This document shows positions 18,701 through 26,093 of a stretch of DNA of 64,000 bases, in pieces. A model generated the notes under the pieces. That model had not been told where the DNA came from. It worked only from the letters and a program-made list of their open reading frames with translations, and made no database searches. Position numbers and translations under genes: made by a program. The DNA lies in NCBI RefSeq assembly GCF_017114945.1, contig NZ_JABXKQ010000135.1, positions 45,729 through 109,728 of the forward strand, written 5' to 3'. Source of the stretch: Nostoc sp. JL34. Lineage in GTDB: Bacteria; Cyanobacteriota; Cyanobacteriia; Cyanobacteriales; Nostocaceae. The first letter of the stretch is position 1; each line of letters opens with the position of its first letter.

Positions 18701-19066
18701 CCTGGACAACTAAATCAAGTATTTATGAATATCTTAGCAAATGCTATTGATGCATTGGATGAATCAAATACAAATCGGAGTTTTGAGGAAATTAAAATTA
18801 ATCCTAACCGCATAATAATTAAAACATCAGTAGAAAATGAAGGTATAAAAATTACCATTGCTGACAATGGAAATGGGATAGCTAAAGAGGTAAAACAAAA
18901 GATATTTGACCATTTATTTACGACGAAAGCTGTCGGTAAAGGCACAGGTTTAGGACTTGCGATCGCCCGTCAAATTATTGTGGAAAAACATGGCGGAGCG
19001 ATCGAGGTTAATTCTCAACTTGGCGAAGGAACTGAATTTGTGATTCAGCTACCGTTGTCGGCATAA
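12725..19066 (+). CDS. Giant Ser/Thr kinase - AAA ATPase - GAF - PAS - histidine kinase
   Basis: 2113 residues, a multidomain sensor of the type common in Nostoc. The kinase domain spans about 10-285, with HKDIKPANILI starting at His133 and LIDFSI. An AAA_16-type ATPase follows (Walker A GFSGIGKTAV about 335; FLDDLQWAD). A long TPR-like helical region runs about 760-1330, then a GAF domain (about 1365-1530) and two PAS domains (about 1560-1690, 1695-1815). The histidine-kinase core has VAGVAHEMNNPLGF with phospho-acceptor His1859 and an ATPase with TGLGLAIARQI. It should be cytosolic: no membrane helices are seen. Residues about 676-708 are a repeat-derived insertion (see 14795-14832). No cognate response regulator is adjacent. 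Confidence 0.93.
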   Translation: MSAKVDGTLKIAGYQIIEQLYSGSRTQVYRAVRECDRLPVIIKLLKREYPTFSELVQFRNQYAIAKNLDIPGIIKPYSLEPDRNGYALVMEDFGGISLRQFTQGKTLTLEQFLPIALQLLDTLHQLHQQRVIHKDIKPANILIHPDSKQIKLIDFSIASLLPRETQEIQSINGLEGTLAYLSPEQTGRMNRGIDYRSDFYSLGVTFFELLSEKLPFESDDPIELVHCHIAKLPPFVCDFNPDLPLMLGEMIRKLMAKNAEDRYQSAMGLKHDLVTCLEQWRETGKHTWFDLGQRDISDRFLIREKLYGRESEVQRLLETFGHVANGCSQLMLVAGFSGIGKTAVVNEVHKPIVRWNGYFIKGKYDQFNRNIPLSAFVQAFRDLMGQLLSESDTQLEQWQSKILAAVGENGQVLIEVIPELEQLIGKQPAFAELSASAAQNLFHLLFQKFIQVFTTREHPLVIFLDDLQWADSASLNLLKLLMAQSDWGYLFIIGAYRDNEVFAAHPLMLTLDEIEKASPCVNTLTLAPLSQADVNHLIADSLSCPTKQALPLTELVYQKTKGNPFFTTQFLKALYEDGLITFDWEVGFWQCDVAPVKALALTDDVVEFMAQQLQKLPDITQDILKLAACIGNQFDLATLAIVSEKSHIETASDLWKALQEGFIIPTNEIYKFYQDSSLVIGHLQMTNDKAQSLSGGNLRSELCKRGQMTVYKFLHDRVQQAAYFLIPDTQKQIAHLKIGQLLLTHTPVAKQDEKLFEIVNQLNIGKSLIVDLFEQIELAQLNLKAGQKARVATAYTAAFEYCTTGIALLAEDMWQTQYELTLALYEAATEAAYLSGNFQQMTQLAAVIIEHSRNLLDTVKVYEVQIQAAQAQHQFIEAVQIALKIVEGLGTSFPEQPSQLDIARAFEATKSILAGRQPLDLITLPQIANPNKLAIIRILAAVSSAAFVVSPALLPFIVLEQVNLSVQYGNTSFSAIGYAYYGLILCGMVGEIDFGYECAKLALLLLEHFNAKELKSRVYVGIHCSVWHWKEPLKNTLPFLREGYEVGLETGDLESAAICGFIYISYCWFMGKELSDLSRESAAFRDQLAHLNQEGLTSHLTVFQQAILNMIGDAAEPWQLSGDAFNREEIVPALQRSGDQTALYYFYASQLGLCYMFGKFELAVEAAIAAENYIGGATGLFIVPLCYTYDSLAHLAIYSQVCEAQQQHILQRVAKNQEKMKKWADHAPENHLHKFYLVEAERYRVLGQKSKVLEFFDRAIALAKQHGYIQEEALANELAAKFYLNWGKEPIAQSYITQAYYGYAHWGAKAKVADLERCYPQLLAPILEQTRSPLSTNETIFTLGSVTSTSSATSSSSSVSVALDLATILKASQTLSGEIELEKLLSVLLHIVIENAGADKCVFMLLESGRLLIQALAQLSQSIVQNQAARVDFYPMLLNPQPIEDSVDVPVGLINSVKRSLQPAVIVDATVQPQLINDSYIQQQQPKSVLCSPILHQGKLLGILYLENNLATGAFTSDHVQLLNLLCAQAAISLENARLYGNSQKYAQQLTQSLTKLQASEIRFQNLANNIPGMVYQFRLAADGSTSTPYVSSGCFDLYGLAPELVMAGTHSLYDLNHPDDRQFIAQAIAYSAQTLTPFELECRIILPSETVKWVRSTARPERQADDSILWDGVVIDISERKQAAASLAKEREFLNAIIHNITDGIVVCDPSGKLTLFNNATREFHGLAVESLPPEQWAEHFDLYQPDGQTPLSTTEIPLFRALQGEIVENAEMVIAPKYGFKRILLASGQAIFDPSGNKVGAVVVMRDISDRKLAEVALQQKSQDLQQALNDLQNAQLQIVQSEKMSALGNLVAGVAHEMNNPLGFIAASLKQAKPTLADIVEHLKLYQESLPNKNDQIKDHAEEIDLNYSLEDLPKMIDSMSMACDRLKNISTSLRTFSRADKDYKVPFNIHQGIDSTVLILKHRLKANEQRPAIEVKTDYSTLPQVECFPGQLNQVFMNILANAIDALDESNTNRSFEEIKINPNRIIIKTSVENEGIKITIADNGNGIAKEVKQKIFDHLFTTKAVGKGTGLGLAIARQIIVEKHGGAIEVNSQLGEGTEFVIQLPLSA
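14795..14832. repeat. Palindromic coding repeat, copy B (inside the giant kinase)
   Basis: CAAAGTCTGAGCGGAGG, an AAA loop, then CCTCCGCTCAG-A-ACTTTG: a 17-bp stem with one bulged A, the best preserved copy. It is flanked by AATGACA heptamers (from about 14776 and at about 14841) and by the 16-bp palindrome GTCATTTGCAAATGAC (14766-14781). It translates in frame as QSLSGGNLRSELC without breaking the gene. Confidence 0.85.
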
Positions 19067-19232
19067 AAAAGAAAATCGCAGTTATCGTGGGATAAAAATA
19101 AATTGTTGCTGCCCTAACTATGCCTCGTTCCTTGCTTTGGCCTTTGTGAGTGCTAAGTAATACATGAGATTCCCTACTCAGCACGGGCTAAACCCTAGCT
19201 ATCCGCTAACAGCACTTTTAACTCAGCCCTGT

Positions 19233-20489
19233 TCATGCCTTTCCCGCCATCACCGAGTTTTTAAGCAAAAGTTCTACTGCTGCTTGATATTGTAAATCTG
19301 CTTCGCTACCAATCTGTTCGCGGTTAATAGCTGCTTGGGAAATCACTTTATCCGGCTTAATACCTAGTTTGTTAATATCCCGATGTTGAGGAGTTTCATA
19401 CTTGGCAATTGTGACTGCCAAGCCCGAACCATCTGATAATTCAAACAAGGATTGAATTAAGCCTTTGCCAAAGGTGGTTTCGCCTACCAACTGGGCACGA
19501 CCATTATCTTGAAGTGCGCCGGCGAGAATCTCACTGGCACTGGCAGTTCCTTGATTTACCAAAATCACCAGAGGATCTTTCGTCAGGGCTGGCCCAAGAG
19601 CTTCAAAACTACCTTGAATGCCTTGTCGGTTAACAGTGTAGACGATAGTCCCAGAGTCTAACCATAGACGGGCGATTTCAATTCCTGATTGCAAGAGTCC
19701 CCCAGGATTATTTCGCAAATCCAGAATGTAGGCAGCAGCGCCTTTTTTTTCTAGACTAGAAATAGCGTGTGCCAATTCTGTTGAGGCGTTGGCATTGAAT
19801 TGAGTGAGGCGAAGGTAGCCAATGGGTGTACCCTCAGTGGAAACACGCAATTCTGAAACCACAGGGTTAAGAGCAATGCGATCGCGTGTCAATCTAATTT
19901 CCGTTTCTGCCTCTCCGTCCCGTTCGATCACAAGAGTGACAAGGCTACCACTCGGCCCACGCATTTTGGTAGCAGCTTCATCAAGAGTGAGATTTTCTGT
20001 GGAAACGCCTTCAATTTTGAGAATGCGATCGCGTGGTCGAATCCCCGCTTTATCTGCCGGTGAACCGGCGATGGGAGCCACTACTTCCAACTTCCCATTC
20101 TCAGAATTCAGGGCAATTTGCAATCCTACCCCAGTCAGTTCCCCAGAAGTATTGACCTGCAAGCTGCGGTACTGTTCTGGATCTAAAAAACGGGTAAAAG
20201 GATCGTCGAGACTCTTGAGCATTTTCCCAATTGCCTCATAACTGGCATTTGAGTCTGCCAGTGGCTTCTCCAGAACCTTTTGCCGCACAGCCGCCCAGTT
20301 TTGATGATTAAATGTCTCATCTAGATAAGTACGATTAACAATTCGCCAAACTTCCGAAACCAGCTTTTGTTCCGTCGTCAAAGCCAGCGCCGGCTGAGTT
20401 AGCGTGCCCAACGCCAACCAAAACGCCATTAACAATGAAAATCCAACCCGAAAGACTTGTTTGTTCATGAACCCCATTATCAATTTCAC
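19233..20489 (-). CDS. ctpA: Carboxyl-terminal processing protease (S41)
   Basis: 418 residues from the first ATG; MNKQVFRV at 20468 is an equally good start. A signal peptide ends near ALA-LTTEQ, so the mature enzyme is lumenal or periplasmic. A PDZ domain (about 105-190) precedes the S41 core, with catalytic Ser in GTASASEILAG and Lys in TFGKGLIQS, and ILDLRNNPGG as the substrate-cradle strand. CtpA trims the C-terminal extension of precursor D1 in photosystem II assembly; paralogues exist, so CtpA versus CtpB/C rests on its position diverging from petB-petD, as I recall for other Nostocaceae. The intergenic region with petB is 395 bases. Confidence 0.9.
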   Translation of the reverse strand: MKLIMGFMNKQVFRVGFSLLMAFWLALGTLTQPALALTTEQKLVSEVWRIVNRTYLDETFNHQNWAAVRQKVLEKPLADSNASYEAIGKMLKSLDDPFTRFLDPEQYRSLQVNTSGELTGVGLQIALNSENGKLEVVAPIAGSPADKAGIRPRDRILKIEGVSTENLTLDEAATKMRGPSGSLVTLVIERDGEAETEIRLTRDRIALNPVVSELRVSTEGTPIGYLRLTQFNANASTELAHAISSLEKKGAAAYILDLRNNPGGLLQSGIEIARLWLDSGTIVYTVNRQGIQGSFEALGPALTKDPLVILVNQGTASASEILAGALQDNGRAQLVGETTFGKGLIQSLFELSDGSGLAVTIAKYETPQHRDINKLGIKPDKVISQAAINREQIGSEADLQYQAAVELLLKNSVMAGKA

Positions 20490-20884
20490 CTCAACCCAAA
20501 TTGCCTAAAAATGCCTACTTCCCCTGTTGTTGATGAAATCTATCTCTCGATTATGTTACTTTTTTTATAGAAGTGGTGCATTTTTCTCATCAAGTTGTTC
20601 AGTCAACTGATGCATCGTATCCACTCACCAAAGGATAAAATCTACTTTGTGTCCAACATTTTGTGTGTCGGGGCGTAAAGAGATCGCAATATATTCCATC
20701 TTTACAGAGTGTAAAGTTTCTGAAGTCTCTTAGCACGCCAAAAGCTGAAAAGCTTTCCAAAAAACTCCTCTTTACTAAAATCCCAAAATTACTAGTTGGG
20801 AGAGAAGTTCTGAGTGAAGGCTTCTGCCGATTCAGAACTTCGGGATTTATCAACCGCAACCGACTTTTAGGAACTTGAGATTGT
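20490..20884. promoter_or_regulatory. Divergent ctpA / petB intergenic region
   Basis: 395 bases holding the upstream regions of both genes and palindromic repeat copy C. A T-rich stretch with TTTTTTATAG occurs near 20565. I cannot place a transcription start with confidence. No other gene is seen. Confidence 0.4.
20804..20841. repeat. Palindromic repeat, copy C (upstream of petB)
   Basis: Arms GAAGTTCTGA and TCAGAACTTC pair perfectly; the inner part GTGAAGGCTTCTGCCGAT has diverged from copies A and B. It ends 43 bases before the petB ATG, so it probably lies in the petB leader. Confidence 0.75.
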
Positions 20885-21532
20885 ATGGCCAACGTTTCCG
20901 ACTGGTTTGAGGAACGCCTAGAAATTCAGGCACTCGCCGAAGACGTTACTAGCAAGTACGTCCCTCCCCACGTCAATATCTTTTACTGCCTCGGTGGAAT
21001 TACCCTGGTTTGCTTTCTCATCCAGTTTGCCACTGGATTTGCCATGACGTTCTACTACAGGCCAACAGTCACTGAAGCTTTCTCCTCAGTGGAGTACATC
21101 ATGAATGAAGTAAACTTCGGTTGGCTAATTCGCTCCATCCATCGCTGGTCTGCCAGCATGATGGTATTGATGATGATTTTGCACACCTTCCGGGTTTATC
21201 TGACTGGTGGTTTCAAAAAGCCCCGCGAACTGACCTGGATAAGTGGTGTCATCCTGGCTGTGATTACAGTTTCCTTTGGAGTAACCGGCTATTCCCTACC
21301 TTGGGATCAAGTTGGCTACTGGGCTGTAAAAATCGTTAGCGGCGTACCAGAAGCAATTCCTGTGGTTGGAGTTCTGATTTCCGACCTGTTGCGCGGCGGT
21401 TCTAGTGTTGGTCAAGCAACACTAACTCGTTACTACAGCGCACACACATTTGTACTGCCTTGGTTAATTGCAGTCTTCATGCTGTTTCACTTCTTGATGA
21501 TCCGCAAGCAAGGCATTTCCGGGCCTTTGTAA
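20885..21532 (+). CDS. petB: Cytochrome b6
   Basis: 215 residues, the exact usual length. Core haem-binding subunit of the thylakoid cytochrome b6f complex, carrying electrons between plastoquinol and plastocyanin/cytochrome c6. The paired haem-ligand histidines are seen in IRSIHRWSASMMVLMMILHTFR and in YYSAHTFVLPW / FHFLMIRKQGISGPL. The covalent-haem Cys is in IFYCLGGITL (Cys35). Four hydrophobic helices are apparent. petD follows on the same strand after 255 bases. Confidence 0.98.
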   Translation: MANVSDWFEERLEIQALAEDVTSKYVPPHVNIFYCLGGITLVCFLIQFATGFAMTFYYRPTVTEAFSSVEYIMNEVNFGWLIRSIHRWSASMMVLMMILHTFRVYLTGGFKKPRELTWISGVILAVITVSFGVTGYSLPWDQVGYWAVKIVSGVPEAIPVVGVLISDLLRGGSSVGQATLTRYYSAHTFVLPWLIAVFMLFHFLMIRKQGISGPL

Positions 21533-21675
21533 TCTCAACTATTAGCGAAAGGCAACATTTGTCAGTTTTCAGATCAAGTTGTTTGTTTTAAACTGATGAA
21601 ACACAAGAAATTAATTGCACATAAGTTCCAAAAAACAAACCCTTGTATCTGGAGCCGAAAGCTGTAGAAAACCTC

Positions 21676-21717
21676 CAGGCGGCTAGACCGGAGATTAGAC
21701 ACAAGTGCTGCCGCCTG
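21676..21717 (+). other. Hairpin in the petB-petD spacer
   Basis: CAGGCGGC (21676-21683) pairs perfectly with GCCGCCTG (21710-21717) across a 26-base loop. No T-run follows, so it is not a classic terminator. It may affect processing or stability of a petBD message. Confidence 0.5.
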
Positions 21718-21787
21718 TTGATTGCCTAGTAGCTGATAGCTTTCACAAATGCTTTAATTTAACTTAAGCAGGAGAGCACATTTCAAA

Positions 21788-22270
21788 ATGTCAACACAAA
21801 AAAAACCTGACCTGAGCGATCCTCAGTTAAGAGCCAAACTCGCTAAAGGCATGGGTCACAACTACTATGGTGAACCCGCTTGGCCTAATGACTTACTTTA
21901 CGTCTTTCCAATTGTGATCATGGGTTCCTTCGCTGCGATTGTGGCTCTAGCTGTGCTAGATCCCGCAATGACCGGTGAACCAGCAAATCCTTTCGCCACA
22001 CCATTGGAAATTTTGCCGGAGTGGTACTTGTATCCAGTCTTCCAAATTTTGCGATCGCTTCCTAACAAACTTTTAGGAGTGTTAGCAATGGGTTCCGTAC
22101 CAGTGGGGCTAATCCTCATTCCCTTTATTGAGAACGTGAATAAGTTCCAAAATCCCTTCCGTCGTCCAGTTGCAACCACAGTATTCCTCGTTGGTACCCT
22201 TGTCACCCTGTGGCTGGGTATTGGTGCTGCTTTGCCATTGGATAAATCTTTGACCTTGGGACTATTCTAA
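21788..22270 (+). CDS. petD: Cytochrome b6f complex subunit IV
   Basis: 160 residues, normal length. Contributes the quinol-oxidation side of the b6f complex with petB. The PEWY motif is present in LEILPEWYLYPVFQILR, and three membrane helices can be seen. GCAGGAGAGCACA upstream gives a good ribosome site. The petB-petD spacer of 255 bases carries a hairpin. Confidence 0.98.
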   Translation: MSTQKKPDLSDPQLRAKLAKGMGHNYYGEPAWPNDLLYVFPIVIMGSFAAIVALAVLDPAMTGEPANPFATPLEILPEWYLYPVFQILRSLPNKLLGVLAMGSVPVGLILIPFIENVNKFQNPFRRPVATTVFLVGTLVTLWLGIGAALPLDKSLTLGLF

Positions 22271-22290
22271 ATTAGTCACTACAAAGTGCT

Positions 22291-22353
22291 TTGACGCCTG
22301 TGAGTTTCAAGAGCAAGATGTGCTTTTGAAAACAATCAACAGGCGTCAATTTT
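22291..22353 (+). terminator. Long hairpin after petD
   Basis: TTGACGCCTGT (22291-22301) pairs perfectly with ACAGGCGTCAA (22339-22349), followed by TTTT. An inner stem TTTCAAgAGCA / TGCTtTTGAAA stacks inside. It probably ends the petB-petD transcript. Confidence 0.7.
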
Positions 22354-22736
22354 AACAAGAGAGGCAGGAGGTATGAGGAATACTGCCCTCTGCTTCAGTA
22401 AAGCGATCGCAAAGAGCAAAGGTTTAAGTTAAAAGCACCAAAATCTACGATACGATTTGGTGAGCCAGCGTGCAGAACAGAGGGTTTCCCCATGAGCGAA
22501 TGCGTTAGTGAAGCGCTCTTAGTGTACAGCGGTAGCGACTGTGCGTAGTGTCACTCCTAGGGGAGCTTAGAATTAGATGATGGGGTTGAAAGACAATAGA
22601 TAAATTCCTGCCTCTTGCCTCCTGCCTTCTTCAATAGTTCAGATTGCATCTGGGATCTGAAGTTTTGGATGGAAAAGCTATTCCAAAATCTCAAATCACT
22701 CAGAGTTAACAAATACAAACATTTTTCACTTACTTA
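22354..22736. other. Gene-free stretch with repeat debris
   Basis: Contains a HIP1-type site and a repeat-like segment near 22490-22565 (GCGAATGCGTTAGTGAAGCG ... CCTAGGGGAGC). No coding sequence, RNA gene or terminator is supported. Confidence 0.4.
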
Positions 22737-22878
22737 ACGTAAGTTGCTAGTTACAACCCTCCGAATGCCAAAATCGTTCATGTTTTGTATTTTGGTACAC
22801 AGAATATGTCAATTTAGATTTTTTTATGTCAGAGAAATTTTGCGAACAGCGCAGAATTTAATAACTAGCAACTTAGGT
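22737..22878. mobile_element. 142-bp MITE with 17-bp terminal inverted repeats and 7-bp target duplication
   Basis: The left end is ACGTAAGTTGCTAGTTA (22737-22753). The right end TAACTAGCAACTTAGGT (22862-22878) is its reverse complement with a single mismatch. The element is flanked on both sides by the identical 7-mer TTACTTA (22730-22736 and 22879-22885). The interior is AT-rich and has no transposase. It is therefore a non-autonomous element mobilised by a transposase elsewhere. It ends 24 bases before the ATG of the next gene. Confidence 0.88.
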
Positions 22879-22902
22879 TTACTTATATTCAAGTCACAGT
22901 TA

Positions 22903-23346
22903 ATGCTTAGTATAGTGCAGCAAGACCATCTGACTGTTAAGAGCGAACTCAGGCTCTTAAACCAGGTGCAAGAATGGTTTGAGCAATTTTGTCTGCAACA
23001 CTTGTCTCAACTTGGCTGGTCAAAAACCCAACTTGATCGCCTCAATTTAGCATTAGCAGAAGGCTTTACCAACGCTGTTCGTCACGCTCATCATGCTTTA
23101 CCGCCGGAAACAACCATTGAGATTAACGTTTATCTCTGGATTGACCGACTAGAGATTAGAATTTGGGATTATGGAAAACCTTTCAATCCTGATGCGATCG
23201 CAGAACCAGCCCCAGGTACTCTGCAAGTAGGTGGGTATGGATGGTTTCTTCTCCGGCGGTTGGCTGACCGGGTTGTATACGAACGTGGTGCAGATGGTAG
23301 AAATTGCCTGCTCATCGTCAAATACTCTGTAGAAACACAAAAGTAA
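22903..23346 (+). CDS. Anti-sigma factor / RsbW-like ATP-binding protein
   Basis: 147 residues from ATG 22903 (MLSIVQQDHLTVKS); the frame is open 159 bases further upstream only because it crosses the MITE, so that extension is not real. It is a GHKL ATPase: N-box ALAEGFTNAVRHAH (about residues 55-68), G1 box IWDYGKPF, and GGYGWFLLRRLADRV. The family phosphorylates anti-anti-sigma proteins and binds sigma factors or, in cyanobacteria, acts in partner switching. No STAS-domain partner is next to it. The MITE insertion may have replaced or altered its promoter. Confidence 0.85.
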   Translation: MLSIVQQDHLTVKSELRLLNQVQEWFEQFCLQHLSQLGWSKTQLDRLNLALAEGFTNAVRHAHHALPPETTIEINVYLWIDRLEIRIWDYGKPFNPDAIAEPAPGTLQVGGYGWFLLRRLADRVVYERGADGRNCLLIVKYSVETQK

Positions 23347-23837
23347 GTAAAAGTGAAATAGTCAAGGTTAAAGGAAGGTAAGAATACTTCTGATGCAAAT
23401 TTTGGCTTTTGAACTGAGGCGGAGCGTAGAGAAGGAATATCGGCAAGGTGTGAGGGCTTACCTTCTCTACGAGACGCTCTTGCTAGCTTGCGGGTAAAAG
23501 TACGGAATATTTGCCCACAGTTAAGCCACTCACCTTAAAACAGAAGTAGTTTATGCTGAAATATATTGTTATTTGATTGATAAAAGTATACTCCTTTTTC
23601 AATATTATTTGAATTAGAGGAATATGTTTTTTACGTGAAATTACTTAGTTATTATGATTTTTTTGTAAAATTTCAAAGAAGACTTTTGTATAAAAAGAAT
23701 TAGTGAATACAGTAAAGATAGCATTCGAGTTACACTAGCTGCCTTGTTAAGATTTGTCAGCAGTGTTGAGAGTCTTAATTTTTGTTCTCCAACAAGTGCC
23801 ATTTAGTGCTTAAAGACATAGAGAGAATAGGGGACAT
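23347..23837. other. 490-base gene-free region upstream of the GDP-mannose dehydratase gene
   Basis: Holds the inverted repeat at 23422-23479, then an AT-rich stretch to about 23720 likely to carry the promoter of the downstream sugar operon. No coding sequence is supported. Confidence 0.4.
23422..23479. repeat. Inverted repeat of the TTCTCTACGAGACGCT type
   Basis: GAGCGTAGAGAAGG (23422-23435) faces CCTTCTCTACGAGACGCTC (23461-23479). The left arm lacks five bases (CTCGT) found in the right arm. Sequences of this type are common between genes in Nostoc. Confidence 0.6.
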
Positions 23838-24851
23838 ATGACTAAGACAGCCCTAATTACAGGAATTACTGGTCAAGATGGCTACTATCTCAGTCATTTG
23901 CTCCTCAACCGTGGTTATCGAGTTGTAGGATTAGTACCCCCACATCGACAACCTAATTTGACAAAACTGGGAACACTGGCAAATCAGGTAGAAATTTTTA
24001 CGGTTGACTTGAGGGATAATATGGCGCTGTTGACCGCAGTTGAACAACTGCGTCCCCAAGAAATTTACAATTTGGCAGCTCCCAGTTTTGTACCCGACTC
24101 TTGGAACGACCCATTAGGAACTCTGGATTTGATCACTGGTACAGCTACCAGGCTCTTGGAAGCGGTACGAAAAGTTGGTTTGTCTACCAGATTTTATCAA
24201 GCCAGCAGTTCAGAAATGTTTGGCGATGTCTTCCTCTCGCCTCAAAATGAGGAAACTCCTTTTCGTCCTAAAAATCCCTATGCTGCGGCTAAGATGCACG
24301 CCCACTGGACGATGGTGCATCACAGACAGCGCTATGGACTATTTGCCTGTAGCGGAATTTTATATAATCACGAGTCTCCTCTACGCGCACCTCAGTTTGT
24401 CACACGAAAAGTTTCTTTGGCTGCTGCATCAATTAAATTGGGTTTAACTGACACATTAGAAATGGGTAATCTAGAGGCCAAACGCGATTGGGGCTTTGCT
24501 GGAGATTACGCAGAAGCAATGTGGTTAATGTTGCAAGCTGATGAACCAGAAGAATATGTAATTGGGACTGGGAAACTGCACAGTGTTAGAGATTTAGTTA
24601 CCACAGCCTTTGAGTCTGTCGGATTGGATTGGACACACTATGTAGTCCTAAATACTAGCTTATTGCGAGAAGATGAGCATTTTCAACTAGTAGCTAACCC
24701 CAGTAAAGCTAAAACAAACCTTGGCTGGGAAGCCCAAGTGAGCTTTGAGGAACTTTTAGAAAAAATGGTAAAAACGGATTTGGAGCGTTTACAAAGCGGT
24801 GTGTTGGATGAAGTCCTTGCCGCAGGCATCGCCCCTTTACCACGAGTGTAA
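23838..24851 (+). CDS. GDP-mannose 4,6-dehydratase family protein
   Basis: 337 residues. A short-chain dehydrogenase (extended type) converting GDP-mannose to GDP-4-keto-6-deoxymannose, a precursor for fucose or rhamnose in surface glycans. Visible are the cofactor motif TGITGQDGYYL (residues 9-19), the catalytic Ser/Glu in ASSSEMFGD and YxxxK in NPYAAAKMHAHW, and the GMD-like FVTRKVSLAAASI and AKRDWGFAGDYAEAMW. It is slightly shorter than GMD1 proteins and more divergent (SPLRAPQ in the substrate loop), so a related NDP-sugar dehydratase is possible. A glycosyltransferase gene follows after 10 bases. Confidence 0.85.
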   Translation: MTKTALITGITGQDGYYLSHLLLNRGYRVVGLVPPHRQPNLTKLGTLANQVEIFTVDLRDNMALLTAVEQLRPQEIYNLAAPSFVPDSWNDPLGTLDLITGTATRLLEAVRKVGLSTRFYQASSSEMFGDVFLSPQNEETPFRPKNPYAAAKMHAHWTMVHHRQRYGLFACSGILYNHESPLRAPQFVTRKVSLAAASIKLGLTDTLEMGNLEAKRDWGFAGDYAEAMWLMLQADEPEEYVIGTGKLHSVRDLVTTAFESVGLDWTHYVVLNTSLLREDEHFQLVANPSKAKTNLGWEAQVSFEELLEKMVKTDLERLQSGVLDEVLAAGIAPLPRV

Positions 24852-24861
24852 ATAACCTAAC

Positions 24862-26049
24862 ATGCATATCACTACAGTCACAGAAAACCTGAAGTTAGGT
24901 GATAAAGTTAACAAAAAAACAAACCATATCTTCGTATTTTTAGAAATTTTTGCCCACGAAGGTGGTATTCAATCATATATAAAAGATATTTTTCGCGCCT
25001 ATCTGGGATTGAGCCAAGACTACAAGGGAGAAGTCTTTTTGCTGCGAGATAGTCCTGATAGTTTAAATCCGTTTGAAGACGAGAACTTAAAATTTCATTA
25101 CTTTAAAAATCAATCTCCCCAAATAGGGAGACTGCAAATGGCAGCAGCTTTACTGAAGTGTCTGTTGCAAAGCCGTCCGCAGCAAGTGTTCTGCGGTCAT
25201 ATTAACTTAGCAGTATTAATCCAAACTCTTTGCCAACCCTTGGGGATTCCTTACACCGTGCTAACTTATGGCAAAGAAGTCTGGGAACCGCTGAAAAATC
25301 AAGAACGTCGCGCCCTAACATCAGCAGATAGAATTTGGACAATTAGTCGCTACAGCCGCGATCGCGCTTGTGTTGCTAATAGTCTAAACCCGAAAATGGT
25401 ACAGATGATGCCTTGTGCAATTGATGGAGATAAGTTTACTCCTAGTGCCAAACAGCCAGCATTAGTCCAGAAATATGGCTTCACTGGTTCTAAGGTGTTA
25501 ATGACAGTAGCGCGGTTATGGTCAGGAGATATTTACAAGGGTGTAGATGTCACGATTCGGGCGTTACCACAAATCGCTCAAGTTTACCCAGAAGTGAAAT
25601 ATTTGGTAATTGGTCGCGGTGATGACCAACCACGATTGGCGCAGCTAGCAAAAGATTTAGGTGTGAGCGATCGCGTTGTGTTTGCCGGTTTCGTTGCTAC
25701 AGAAGAACTAATGGAACATTACCGCCTTGCTGATGCCTATATTATGCCTTCACAAGAAGGCTTTGGCATTGTTTATCTAGAAGCAATGGCTTGTGGAGTA
25801 CCAGTATTATCCGGTGACGACGATGGTTCCGCTGACCCCTTACAGGATGGTAAACTGGGATGGCGAGTCCCACACCGCAGTCCTGATGCTGTAGCAACGG
25901 CTTGTATAGAAATGCTTCAAGGGGATGACCAGCGATGTGATGGAGAGTGGCTGCGAGAACAAGCGATCGCTCTGTTTGGCATAAATGCCTTCCAACAACA
26001 CTTGCAAAAAATGCTTCTATCTTCAGTTTTGAGTCCCAATAACAAATGA
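24862..26049 (+). CDS. Glycosyltransferase family 4
   Basis: 395 residues, GT-B fold. The C-terminal donor-binding half has MTVARLWSGDIYKGVDVTIRAL, FAGFVATEELMEHYRLAD and the E-x7-E motif in EGFGIVYLEAMACGVPVL. It would transfer a sugar from a nucleotide donor to a growing exopolysaccharide, lipid or protein glycan. Immediately downstream of the GDP-mannose dehydratase gene, so a GDP-sugar donor is plausible but not shown. The start at 24862 adds about 20 residues before HIFVFLEIFAHEGGIQSY; internal starts are possible. Confidence 0.9.
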   Translation: MHITTVTENLKLGDKVNKKTNHIFVFLEIFAHEGGIQSYIKDIFRAYLGLSQDYKGEVFLLRDSPDSLNPFEDENLKFHYFKNQSPQIGRLQMAAALLKCLLQSRPQQVFCGHINLAVLIQTLCQPLGIPYTVLTYGKEVWEPLKNQERRALTSADRIWTISRYSRDRACVANSLNPKMVQMMPCAIDGDKFTPSAKQPALVQKYGFTGSKVLMTVARLWSGDIYKGVDVTIRALPQIAQVYPEVKYLVIGRGDDQPRLAQLAKDLGVSDRVVFAGFVATEELMEHYRLADAYIMPSQEGFGIVYLEAMACGVPVLSGDDDGSADPLQDGKLGWRVPHRSPDAVATACIEMLQGDDQRCDGEWLREQAIALFGINAFQQHLQKMLLSSVLSPNNK

Positions 26050-26093
26050 CTAAAATCGCTATCCTAGAAGGAGAGCAGGACGAAATTTAAATA

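Noticed and set aside
22744..22902. N-terminal extension of the anti-sigma gene
   Set aside because: It lies almost wholly inside the MITE; ATG 22903 begins the normal domain.
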